Shown here piece after piece: positions 8,087 through 16,513 of a stretch of DNA of 64,000 bases (position 1 is the stretch's first letter; each line of letters starts with the position of its first letter). Position numbers and translations under genes: made by a program. Origin of the DNA: Holophaga sp. Its GTDB lineage: Bacteria > Acidobacteriota > Holophagae > Holophagales > Holophagaceae. The stretch lies in NCBI GenBank assembly GCA_016715205.1, contig JADKBC010000016.1:32883-96882 (forward strand). Reading direction: 5' to 3'. Under the pieces are notes generated by a model. That model searched no databases. It was not told the origin of the DNA and saw nothing but the letters and a program-made list of their open reading frames with translations.

Positions 8087-9160
8087 GAGTTCTTCAGCTC
8101 GCTTGCGTTCGGCTCGCGTCAAAAAGGCAACGGCCACCAGCACGAACCCGAGGCTTATCCAGTTCTGCAGGCTCGGGAACTTGCTGCCAAAAAAGGCCCA
8201 GCCCAAGAGTGTGGCCGTAGTACCCGCCACCAGGGAGGTGAGTCGATTCACCAGGCCCGTGAAGGTAGCGGTGCGTCCCTTGAACATGAAAATGAACACG
8301 CTGAAAAAAGCCACCGCGCCAAAGGCCACACCTGAAAGGGCCGCCCACATCCACGTAGGTACGGGTGACTGAATGGAGGCCACAAAATCCGATATCTGCC
8401 GCAATTGACCCCACCCCGAGAATATTCGTGGTGAGAAATACACGAAGGCCGCGATCATCGCCATGGTGAGGGACGCGGCAATCTGCTCGGTGGCAAAGAA
8501 GGCGCGATTGTCCAAGGGCTCGCCCTTGGGGCGAGTGTTCTTGTAGTAGTTCATGATGTAGATGCGGATGGCATAAGCCGTGATGTAGCTGGTGAGTATA
8601 ATCATGGCCACACGGTTGTGGATGAAATCAAAGCTCCCGCCCTTTGATCCGAGCAACTCGATGCTGGCCGCGAACACCGCAAAGGCCACCGCTGCGTTTT
8701 CCTCCCAATACACTTTCTTGGTCAGGATGCCCTGGGCGATCTGGACGCCATCCACCAGGCGACCAATCACGATGACGCTGGCCCGCATGATGACCATGGC
8801 CACCATCACGGAAATGGGCAGGGTGTACATGAGGGTGGTGGTGGGAATGACCACGGCGGTGCAGATACCGCTGGGAATGATATACAACAGCTCCGAAGGG
8901 AACTCCCAACGCCCCACCCGAAGGGGCCGGATGCTCTTCATCCGCCACCATCCTAGTACCAGTGCGGGAAGCAGGCAGGTGAGATTGGCCCCCAGCGTGT
9001 TGTAGGTGAGAAAGGCGATATCGTTCATGCGTGGGGCGCCGGTGTTCACGCTGCCTGTGAAGAATTTCACAATGAGCCCGGTGGCCACATAGAACAGGAA
9101 ATAGCCCGTGCAGAGCTGTATGAGGCGTCCGGTACTGCCTTCTGATGTCTTTCCAAACAC
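8066..9160 (-). CDS. EamA/DMT-like multi-spanning membrane transporter
   Basis: 364 aa with about ten hydrophobic segments in two halves, and a C-terminal WISLGFVLVAVAFLTRAERKR helix typical of drug/metabolite-transporter-like proteins. Assignment to the EamA superfamily rests on topology and overall pattern, not on a specific motif; the substrate is unknown. The GTG start at 9160 has a GGAGAG just upstream on the minus strand. It is convergent with the envC-like gene and divergent from ftsE, splitting the two division genes. Confidence 0.6.
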   Translation of the reverse strand: MFGKTSEGSTGRLIQLCTGYFLFYVATGLIVKFFTGSVNTGAPRMNDIAFLTYNTLGANLTCLLPALVLGWWRMKSIRPLRVGRWEFPSELLYIIPSGICTAVVIPTTTLMYTLPISVMVAMVIMRASVIVIGRLVDGVQIAQGILTKKVYWEENAAVAFAVFAASIELLGSKGGSFDFIHNRVAMIILTSYITAYAIRIYIMNYYKNTRPKGEPLDNRAFFATEQIAASLTMAMIAAFVYFSPRIFSGWGQLRQISDFVASIQSPVPTWMWAALSGVAFGAVAFFSVFIFMFKGRTATFTGLVNRLTSLVAGTTATLLGWAFFGSKFPSLQNWISLGFVLVAVAFLTRAERKRAEELKAAKEI

Positions 9161-9258
9161 GCGACTCTCCAGGCGATCTGCGTAAGGATCGCAAACTCGC
9201 TAGGGTCCTCCTGACAGGGGCCGCTGTCAATGGACCCGCGTTCGGAGGTCCCCTGCGC

Positions 9259-9264
9259 TAGACT
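9259..9264 (+). promoter_or_regulatory. Putative -10 hexamer (TAGACT) for leaderless ftsE mRNA
   Basis: TAGACT ends 6 nt before ATG 9271; the intervening bases are TTCCCC, with no SD. Confidence 0.45.
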
Positions 9265-9270
9265 TTCCCC

Positions 9271-9957
<687 letters not shown>

Positions 9958-9994
9958 ACCCTTCAGACCCTTGTGCGCCTCCCGGGATCTGGGA

Positions 9995-10564
9995 TCAGGC
10001 GACGACGTTGAGCACGAACACCAGGTTGCTCTTCCCATTGTTGACAAAAGCGTAGGGGCGATCCGATGGAAAGGCGATGGCATCCCCTGCCTTCAGCAAC
10101 TGGGTTCCTTCTTCGCGTTCCAGGGAGAGGAAGCCCCGAATGACATACAGCATTTCCCGATAGCCAGGCAGATCAGGTTCGCCCTGATACCGGTCGCCAG
10201 GCGCAATGGTCCATTTCCAGAGTTCCACCGAGCGAGATGCGGGAAAACTCTGCAGGAGATCTACCTTGGTACCCGGACGACTGCCCTGCCACACCTGCAA
10301 TCCCCGTTCGGGCCGGATGCCCGCTGCAGCGCCCGAGGCATCCCCGGTGCCCACCAGTTCGGAAAACGTGATGCCCAAGGCGGCGGCCAGGTGCCCCAGG
10401 GTGGCCAGGCTGACGTTACTTTCACCGCTTTCGATCATCCCGATCATCCGCCGGCTCACCTGGGAGTGATCCGCCAGATCCTGCTGGCTCCAGTCCAGCT
10501 CACGCCGCTTCTGTAGAAGTTTCATGGCGATGGCTTGGAGAAGATGAGCTGGATCAAAGGGCAT
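9995..10564 (-). CDS. XRE-family HTH regulator with C-terminal cupin domain
   Basis: 189 aa. Residues about 8-65 are an XRE helix-turn-helix (KLLQKRRELDWSQQDLADHSQVSRRMIGMIE and following), and about 110-185 a cupin barrel (PGYREMLYVIRGFLSL, LKAGDAIAFPSDRPYAFVN). XRE-cupin proteins are usually local repressors that sense amino acids, polyamines or their breakdown products. The start at 10564 has an AGAGG just upstream. It is divergent from the ornithine operon and its own promoter is covered by two palindromes, so autoregulation and control of the ornithine genes are likely (inference). Confidence 0.85.
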   Translation of the reverse strand: MPFDPAHLLQAIAMKLLQKRRELDWSQQDLADHSQVSRRMIGMIESGESNVSLATLGHLAAALGITFSELVGTGDASGAAAGIRPERGLQVWQGSRPGTKVDLLQSFPASRSVELWKWTIAPGDRYQGEPDLPGYREMLYVIRGFLSLEREEGTQLLKAGDAIAFPSDRPYAFVNNGKSNLVFVLNVVA

Positions 10565-10575
10565 GCAAACCTCTG

Positions 10576-10587
10576 GCAATATATTGC
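10576..10587. promoter_or_regulatory. Perfect 12-bp palindrome, proximal operator of the XRE-cupin gene
   Basis: GCAATATATTGC is a perfect palindrome. It contains TATATT, which on the minus strand is a good -10 for the regulator gene and pairs with TTGCCA at 10607-10602 over an 18-bp spacer. Binding here would block the regulator's own promoter. Confidence 0.65.
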
Positions 10588-10603
10588 GCACACGAACAGA
10601 TTG

Positions 10604-10615
10604 GCAATATACTGC
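10604..10615. promoter_or_regulatory. Imperfect 12-bp palindrome, distal operator copy
   Basis: GCAATATACTGC differs by one base from the upstream palindrome and lies exactly 28 bp from it. With flanking bases the two copies read TGGCAATATAYTG. It overlaps the presumed -35 of the XRE-cupin gene. Equal orientation and near-integral helical spacing suggest cooperative binding. Confidence 0.6.
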
Positions 10616-10936
10616 CCCATGTGCCCTCTCGATGATGCCATGCCCCGAGGGGAGCCAATAGCCGGATCCTGTTATCCGCTCCGGCCGCGACCATTCAGGA
10701 AAGAGCCCATGACCAAGAAGATTGCGTTCAGCGTGGTTGGTGGAAAGACCTTCCCAGAAGGGCGGTCGTTCAGGTCAACAGAGAACCACGTTCTTGAAAT
10801 TCAATAAATTCAAACACTTAAATTGGCTTAATGCTGTTGTCATACTTGCGAAATCGGCGTACGGGCCACCCTGACATCAACGAACCGACCGTCATCACTT
10901 AACAAGCAACCCAAACAACCGCATGGGAGAACCACC
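10616..10936. other. Intergenic region between XRE-cupin gene and the ornithine operon
   Basis: About 320 bp in which no confident gene is seen. It holds a GCCGGA/TCCGGC inverted repeat (10661-10666 and 10680-10685), a 32-codon frame at 10709-10807 preceded by AGGAAAG (listed separately), an AT-rich stretch with the palindrome TTGAAATTCAA (10794-10804), and a TTGTCA at about 10835. The promoter of the ornithine operon must lie here, but no convincing -35/-10 pair could be fixed. Confidence 0.5.
10709..10807 (+). CDS. Possible short leader peptide upstream of the ornithine operon
   Basis: 32 codons (MTKKIAFSVVGGKTF...) with a ribosome-site-like AGGAAAG 6 nt upstream, ending 129 bp before ord. 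It could be a leader peptide, the remnant of a gene, or chance. No attenuator hairpin with repeated ornithine-related codons is visible. Low confidence. Confidence 0.25.
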   Translation: MTKKIAFSVVGGKTFPEGRSFRSTENHVLEIQ

Positions 10937-11992
10937 ATGAAGAAAAAAAACGTAAAGGTCGCGATCTGGGGCTTTGGCGCCATGGGCAGCGGCATGGCCG
11001 AAGTACTGCTCCGCAAGAAAGGCGTGGACGTCGTGGGTGTTTGTGACATCCATCCCGACCGCATGGGCAAGAGCATGTTCGAAGTGCTCGGCGTGCCCAA
11101 GGGCGACCGCAAGGATGTGGTCATCAAGGGCGACATCACCAAGGTCATCAAGAAGGAATCGGCAGACGTCGTGCTGCTCTGCACGGACAGCTTCACCGCC
11201 AAGACCTTCGACAAGATCAAGCTCATCGTCGAACTGGGCATCAACGTTGTGTCCACCGCCGAAGAAATGTCCTACCCCAAGGCCCAGGAACCCAAGCTCG
11301 CCGCCAAGATCGATAAGCTGGCCAAGGCCAACGGCGTCAGTGTTCTCGGCACGGGCATCAACCCCGGCCTCATGATGGACCTGCTCGCCATCCTCATGAC
11401 CGGCGCCTGCACGGATGTGGAATACGTAAAGTGCGAGCGTGTGAACAGCCTCAGCCCCTTTGGCCCCGCCGTCATGGAAGAGCAGGGCGTCGGCATCACC
11501 CTGGACGAATTCAACAAGCAGTCCGCCGCCGGGCACCTGGCCGGCCATGTGGGCTTCAACGAATCCGTGAACATGATCTGCGATGCCATCGGTTGGAAGC
11601 TCGACAAGCCCGTGGAGCAGACCATGGCGCCCATCGTGTCCAAGGTCCACCGCAAGACCAAGTACGCCGAAGTGCTGCCCGGCAATGTCGCCGGCTGCAC
11701 CATGAAGGGCTATGGCTACGTCGATAACAAGCTGGCCGTGGAAATGATCCACCCCCAGCAGATCGAACCCGAACTCGAAGGCACCGACACGGGCGACTAC
11801 GTGGTCATCAAGGGCACACCCAACGTCAATCTCTCCAACAAGCCTGAAATCCCCGGCGGCATCGGCACCATCGCGATGTGCATCAACATGATCCCCCACG
11901 TGATCAATGCGCGACCCGGCCTGCACACCATGATCGACCTGCCTGTGCCCCGCGCCATCATGGGCGACATGCGCGAATTGATCTGCGATTAG
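10937..11992 (+). CDS. ord: 2,4-diaminopentanoate dehydrogenase
   Basis: 351 aa. An N-terminal Rossmann fold (VAIWGFGAMGSGMAEVLLRK, about 7-27) binds NAD(P)+, followed by a catalytic region with VLGTGINPGLMMD and GYGYVDNKLAVEM. In clostridial ornithine fermentation Ord oxidatively deaminates (2R,4S)-2,4-diaminopentanoate, the product of ornithine aminomutase, to 2-amino-4-oxopentanoate and ammonia. The identity is fixed by sequence and by the ortA-ortB-oraS-oraE genes that follow. ATG 10937 has GGGAGAA upstream. It is the first gene of the operon. Confidence 0.93.
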   Translation: MKKKNVKVAIWGFGAMGSGMAEVLLRKKGVDVVGVCDIHPDRMGKSMFEVLGVPKGDRKDVVIKGDITKVIKKESADVVLLCTDSFTAKTFDKIKLIVELGINVVSTAEEMSYPKAQEPKLAAKIDKLAKANGVSVLGTGINPGLMMDLLAILMTGACTDVEYVKCERVNSLSPFGPAVMEEQGVGITLDEFNKQSAAGHLAGHVGFNESVNMICDAIGWKLDKPVEQTMAPIVSKVHRKTKYAEVLPGNVAGCTMKGYGYVDNKLAVEMIHPQQIEPELEGTDTGDYVVIKGTPNVNLSNKPEIPGGIGTIAMCINMIPHVINARPGLHTMIDLPVPRAIMGDMRELICD

Positions 11993-12064
11993 CTATTCCA
12001 CACGCCACGGAGGCACGCGGACCCGCTCCCGTGCCTCCTTCGCCATTTCCCCGCGAGGATGACC

Positions 12065-12343
12065 ATGCTCAAAGCCGGAACCTGGGTGGAGATCGAGGCG
12101 GTGCTCCTCACCCCCGCCGAACGCGCCCCCAACCTGCCTTCCGATACAGCCCAGGTACCCTACATTCTGAAGCTTTCGGGGTTTCTGACCGAGGATGCCG
12201 AACTGGGCATGGAAGTGGCCATTCGCACCCTCATTGGCCGTGAACATCGTGGGGTGCTTAAGATCGCCAACCCGAGCTACGCCCATAGCTTTGGCGCTAC
12301 GGTGCCTGAGTTGCTGATGATCGGAACCGGAGGGCGAATCTGA
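12065..12343 (+). CDS. ortA: 2-amino-4-oxopentanoate thiolase, small subunit OrtA
   Basis: 92 aa. OrtA is the small subunit of the PLP-dependent thiolase that splits 2-amino-4-oxopentanoate with CoA to acetyl-CoA and D-alanine. The stretch GTWVEIEAVLLTPAERAPNLPSDT and the ending AHSFGATVPELL are typical. ATG 12065 is preferred over ATG 12059 because GAGG at 12055-12058 is correctly spaced only from the second. Its stop overlaps the ortB start (TGATG), so the two subunits are translationally coupled. Confidence 0.9.
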   Translation: MLKAGTWVEIEAVLLTPAERAPNLPSDTAQVPYILKLSGFLTEDAELGMEVAIRTLIGREHRGVLKIANPSYAHSFGATVPELLMIGTGGRI

Positions 12344-13746
12344 TGCCTGACATGTCTTACGCCGCCGTGCTTGGGCGCAAAAACGAGATCATGAAGAAGG
12401 CCCTCGGCATCAATTTCGAGGACTTCATTCAGAGCCCCATCGCCTTCGACTACGAACGCATGATGCGGGAGACCGGCTATTCCCACGACGACATCGTGCG
12501 CATTCAAACGGATTCCAAGGTCGGCAACACCCCCCTCTTCGAACTCAAAAACCTGACCGAAGCGGTGCGGAAAGTCGCTGGCCCCGGCAAGGGCGCCACG
12601 ATTCTCGTGAAGGACGAAGCCGCCAATGCCAGTGGCAGCTTCAAGGCCCGTCGCGCCTCGATCTCCGCCTTCGAGGCCCAGAAAAAAGGCTTCCAGGGCC
12701 TGATCGCCGCCACCAGCGGCAACTACGGCGCCGCCGTGGCCAGCCAGGCCGCCATGCGTGGCCTCAAGTGCATCATCCTGCAGGAAGTGTTTGATTCCCG
12801 AAATGTTTGCCAGCCCGAAATCGTGGAAAAAAGCCGCGCATGCGAAGCCTACGGCGCCGAGGTTTTGCGGCTGTCGGTAGGGCCCGAACTCTTCTATATG
12901 GCCCTGCGCACGCTCGAGGAAACAGGCTTTTTCAACGCCAGTCTCTACACACCCTTCGGCATCCGTGGCGTAGAAACGCTTGGGGTGGAAGTGGCCGAAC
13001 AGGTGCGGGCCCGATTCAAAAAAGATCCCGATGCGGTGGTCATCACCCACGCCGGTGGGGGCAACCTGACGGGAACGGCCCGTGGCCTGTTGCTAGCCGG
13101 CTGCGACCAAACGCGCATCGTGGCGTGTTCGGTGGATCTGGGAGGCCTCCACATGGCCTCGGACACGGATTTCAACAAGAAGTCCTTCACCACGGGTCAC
13201 ACAGGCTTCGGGGTGCCCTTCGCCACCTGGCCCGATCGTGTGGACGTGCCGCGCAACGCGGCCCGCAGCCTGCGCTACATGGATGAATACCAACTCGTTA
13301 CCCAGGGTGAGGTCTTCTACGTCACCGAGCTTCTGACCAAGCTCGAAGGACTGGAACGCGGCCCCGCAGGCAATACCAGCCTCACCGCCGCCGTCACCCT
13401 GGCCTGCCAGATGGACCGCGATCAGATCGTGGTGGTGCAGGAAACGGAATACACGGGCGCCGGCAAGCACCACAACCGCCAGTTGTCCTTCGCCCGCGAA
13501 AACGGCATCGACGTCCGGGTGGGCGACCCTGCTGGCAACATCCCAGGCAAGACCATCGTGATCCCCGAGCATCTCGGCCAGGTTCGCGGAAAGGTGCAGG
13601 ACATGGACCGTCTTCGCGTGTCGTATTTGAAGAACGCTGTCAAAGCTCACGCTGTCGAACTCTGGAACGAGAACGATTACGCCTTTGTCGCTGCGGATCT
13701 CAAGACCAATACGGAATGGGTAAAACAAGCACTCTCGAATCTATAA
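12343..13746 (+). CDS. ortB: 2-amino-4-oxopentanoate thiolase, large subunit OrtB
   Basis: 467-aa fold-type II PLP enzyme related to threonine synthase. The PLP lysine lies in ASGSFKARRAS (about residue 103), the cofactor phosphate loop in HAGGGNLTG, and the substrate loop is ATSGNYGAAVASQ. With OrtA it carries out the unusual PLP-dependent thiolysis giving acetyl-CoA and D-alanine. Length and gene order match the known ornithine cluster of amino-acid-fermenting clostridia. It overlaps ortA by 1 bp. Confidence 0.93.
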   Translation: MPDMSYAAVLGRKNEIMKKALGINFEDFIQSPIAFDYERMMRETGYSHDDIVRIQTDSKVGNTPLFELKNLTEAVRKVAGPGKGATILVKDEAANASGSFKARRASISAFEAQKKGFQGLIAATSGNYGAAVASQAAMRGLKCIILQEVFDSRNVCQPEIVEKSRACEAYGAEVLRLSVGPELFYMALRTLEETGFFNASLYTPFGIRGVETLGVEVAEQVRARFKKDPDAVVITHAGGGNLTGTARGLLLAGCDQTRIVACSVDLGGLHMASDTDFNKKSFTTGHTGFGVPFATWPDRVDVPRNAARSLRYMDEYQLVTQGEVFYVTELLTKLEGLERGPAGNTSLTAAVTLACQMDRDQIVVVQETEYTGAGKHHNRQLSFARENGIDVRVGDPAGNIPGKTIVIPEHLGQVRGKVQDMDRLRVSYLKNAVKAHAVELWNENDYAFVAADLKTNTEWVKQALSNL

Positions 13747-13850
13747 AAGCACTTTCCACGGATGCACAGGTTTAATACCCAAAAAACATTCCTTTCCGTG
13801 TCCAACGGGCTTCATCCCTGAATTCCTTCTTTTCCATTACGGAGAAATCC

Positions 13851-14201
13851 ATGACCGACGAACGCATTGCCAAGTTCGACACGCGCCGGGAAGAGCTCGC
13901 CAAGTTGAGCAACGACCAGCTCAAATCCAGATTCTGGGAACTGACCAACAAGATGGTCGAGCCCATCATCGATCTCGCCAAGACGCATACTTCCCCTTCC
14001 ATCGAGCGCGCCATTTTGCTGCGCATGGGCGTGGATAGCGTTTCCAGCCACGGCGTGGTGGATCGCATCCTGGAAGCGGGCCTGCTGGGAAAGGGCGCGG
14101 GGCACGTGGTCCTGAAGCTCTCGCAGACGAGCGGCAAGGATATTCGCGGCGCGGCCCAGGCCATCCTCGATGACAAGAACGTGCTCAACGGCCTCTTCTA
14201 G
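13851..14201 (+). CDS. oraS: D-ornithine 4,5-aminomutase small subunit OraS
   Basis: 116 aa. OraS is the small subunit of the adenosylcobalamin- and PLP-dependent D-ornithine 4,5-aminomutase. Length and the LRMGVDSVSSHGVVDRILEAGLLGKGAGHVV stretch fit the family. A GGAG lies 8 nt upstream. About 100 bp separate it from ortB, and only 13 bp from oraE. Confidence 0.9.
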   Translation: MTDERIAKFDTRREELAKLSNDQLKSRFWELTNKMVEPIIDLAKTHTSPSIERAILLRMGVDSVSSHGVVDRILEAGLLGKGAGHVVLKLSQTSGKDIRGAAQAILDDKNVLNGLF

Positions 14202-14214
14202 GAAGGATCAAGAC

Positions 14215-16422
14215 ATGACCATGCAACCGCTGGATCCCACGAAGAAACTCGATATCGAGCACATCCTCGAAAACCTGGAAACCTACCATCCGCCCCGCAA
14301 GGGTTGGACCTGGCGCGATGTGCCCACGGAAGGCGTCAACATGGGCCCCTTCCACTTTCGGGATATGTCCAAGCCCCTGAAGAACTCAATCGGGCTGCCC
14401 GCCTCCAAATATTTTGAAAACATCGACCCACAGCCCAGTTGCGTGGTCACCACCGAAATCGCCTCGGGGCGCTTCGAGGATGATATCCGTCGCATGCGTA
14501 TGGCGGCCTGGCATGGCGCCGATCACATCATGGTGATCCGCACCACCGGCCAGAGCCATATCGATGGCCTGCTGGAAGGCACGCCCGAGGGCATTGGTGG
14601 AGTGCCCATCACCCGCAAGCAGATCCGTGCCAGCCGCAAGGCCTGCGACCAGATCGAAGAAGAAGTGGGCCGCCCCATCAACTTCCACAGCTACGTTTCC
14701 GGCGTGGCTGGTCCTGAAGTCGCCGTACTCTTCGCCGAAGAAGGCATCAACGGCGCCCACCAGGATCCCCAGTACAACGTCCTGTACCGCAACGTGAACA
14801 TGTACCGTTCCTTCGTGGACGCGGCAGAAGCCAAAAAGGTCATGGCCGGTGCCCGCATCTTCCAGATCGATGGTGCCCACAACGCCAACGCCACCGCCAA
14901 GGCAGGCTGGTTGGTGATGCCCGAACTCATGGTGCAGCATGGCATCAATTGCGCCTTCTCCGTGGCCGTGGGCATGGATCCCAACCTCATCGGCCTCAGC
15001 ACCGTACCCCCCAATGCACCGCCAGCGCCCAAGCTATGGTACGACCTGCCGTACGCCGTGGCGTTGCGCGATTTCTTCAGCGAATTCAAGATGCGCGCCC
15101 AGCAGAACACGCGCTACATCGAAGCCGACATCGAGGAAGCCGTTCGCACCCACACCGTGGATACGCTCATTTCCATGCTTACCCGGGCGGACATCCAGAG
15201 CACCATCACGCCCGATGAAGGCCGCAATGTGCCTTGGCACTACAACAACATTCGCGGCGTGCAGACCGTCAAACAGACCTGGGCCGCCTTGGATGGCATC
15301 AAGGAACTGCTCACCCTGAATCACGACGGCCCCCTCGGCGAGATGGTGCGGGATCTCAAGGAACGGGCCGTGGCCTTCCTGGAAGAGGTCATCGAGAATG
15401 GTGGCTATTTCGCGGCGGTCGAAAAGGGCTTTTTCGTGGATTCTGCCAAGTACCCCCAGCGCAACGGCGATGGTATCGCCCGTGACGGCAAGGGCGGCGT
15501 GGGCGCCGGAACACTGATCGTTCGCGATGCGGATTACTTCGCCCCCGTGTGTGATCACTTTGGCCACAACCACCTACCCACGGGCATCACGAAGGCCTGC
15601 GATGCCATTGGCGGCTGCACCCTTTGCAAGCCCGAAAAGATTGTCTTCATCGACGAACTCGATCCCGAAGACAGTTGCAACGCCCGGTTAGCCAAGACCT
15701 TGCCCTACCGAAAGGGCAACGCCATCAAGCCCGAGGCAGAATGGGCTGGGGATGGCACCGTGCTGATCCAGCTCTTCGTGCCCCAGAACGAGGATATTGC
15801 CCCGGTCTATGCCGTGGAAATGGCCAAGAAGATGGGCCTGCTTGATCCCGAAGTCATCAACACCATGGTGCTCCACCCCTCCGAAGGCTGCTTCGTGGAA
15901 GTGAAGGGCAAGGTAGCCTTCGATATCGACAAGACCACGCTGAAGATCCCCGAAAAGGAAGTGATCCTGCCCGAACAGGAGTTGCGCGATGTGGCCAAAG
16001 CCCTTGGCCTGCGCGTGGTGGCTGGCACGGTGGGCGAGGATGAGCACAGCGTGGGCATGCGCGAAATCCTCGACATCAAACACGGCGGCATCGAGAAGTA
16101 CGGCGTGAAGTACCACTACCTTGGCACCTCCGTGCCCATCGGCAAGCTCGTGGATGCCGCCATCGAAACCGGCGCCCAGGCCATCCTCATCAGCACCATC
16201 ATCAGCCACAACGATGTGCACCGCGCCCAGATGAAGAAGCTTGCGGAACTCTGCAAGGAAAAGGGCATCCGCGACCAGATCATCCTGATCGCAGGCGGCA
16301 CCCAGGTGAACCGTGACATGGCCAAGGAAACCGGTCTGGATGCCACCTTCGGCCGCGGCACCAAGGGCATTCACGTGGTTAACGCCATGGTAAAGACCCT
16401 CAAGGCTCGCGGGGTCGTCTAG
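14215..16422 (+). CDS. oraE: D-ornithine 4,5-aminomutase large subunit OraE (B12/PLP enzyme)
   Basis: 735 aa. An N-terminal TIM-barrel region is followed by a C-terminal Rossmann-like B12 domain. The B12 signature DxHxxG appears as DEHSVG with the cobalt-ligating His at residue 611. A lysine exactly 11 residues later (Lys622, in LDIKHGG) occupies the position of the PLP-binding lysine of clostridial OraE (His618/Lys629). The second B12 element LISTIISHNDVH and GGTQVN follow. The enzyme moves the terminal amino group of D-ornithine to C4, giving 2,4-diaminopentanoate. ATG 14215 has GGAAGGA upstream. Confidence 0.95.
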   Translation: MTMQPLDPTKKLDIEHILENLETYHPPRKGWTWRDVPTEGVNMGPFHFRDMSKPLKNSIGLPASKYFENIDPQPSCVVTTEIASGRFEDDIRRMRMAAWHGADHIMVIRTTGQSHIDGLLEGTPEGIGGVPITRKQIRASRKACDQIEEEVGRPINFHSYVSGVAGPEVAVLFAEEGINGAHQDPQYNVLYRNVNMYRSFVDAAEAKKVMAGARIFQIDGAHNANATAKAGWLVMPELMVQHGINCAFSVAVGMDPNLIGLSTVPPNAPPAPKLWYDLPYAVALRDFFSEFKMRAQQNTRYIEADIEEAVRTHTVDTLISMLTRADIQSTITPDEGRNVPWHYNNIRGVQTVKQTWAALDGIKELLTLNHDGPLGEMVRDLKERAVAFLEEVIENGGYFAAVEKGFFVDSAKYPQRNGDGIARDGKGGVGAGTLIVRDADYFAPVCDHFGHNHLPTGITKACDAIGGCTLCKPEKIVFIDELDPEDSCNARLAKTLPYRKGNAIKPEAEWAGDGTVLIQLFVPQNEDIAPVYAVEMAKKMGLLDPEVINTMVLHPSEGCFVEVKGKVAFDIDKTTLKIPEKEVILPEQELRDVAKALGLRVVAGTVGEDEHSVGMREILDIKHGGIEKYGVKYHYLGTSVPIGKLVDAAIETGAQAILISTIISHNDVHRAQMKKLAELCKEKGIRDQIILIAGGTQVNRDMAKETGLDATFGRGTKGIHVVNAMVKTLKARGVV

Positions 16423-16432
16423 AAAGACCCGA

Positions 16433-16493
16433 ACCGCCAGGACGCAAAGAAAAGATCAGGAGTTGTCTAAATCTTTCTTCGCGTCTTGGCGGT
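16433..16493. repeat. Long imperfect hairpin between oraE and the MutL-like gene
   Basis: Left arm 16433-16456 and right arm 16471-16493 are near-perfect reverse complements of about 23 nt (ACCGCCAGGACGCAAAG against CTTCGCGTCTTGGCGGT) around a 14-nt loop. The CGCCAAGACGC core looks like a dispersed REP/MITE-type extragenic palindrome. No other copy was noticed in this window. There is no T-tract; it may act as a processing or stability element inside the operon mRNA. Confidence 0.7.
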
Positions 16494-16513
16494 GAATCTT
16501 TTTTGAGGTTCGC

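Noticed and set aside
10815..10850. Sigma-54-like TTGGCTTAATGC upstream of ord
   Set aside because: No GC doublet at the -12 distance; only the -24 half matches.
10895..11926. 343-aa minus-strand frame
   Set aside because: Antisense to ord; His/Asp-rich shadow.
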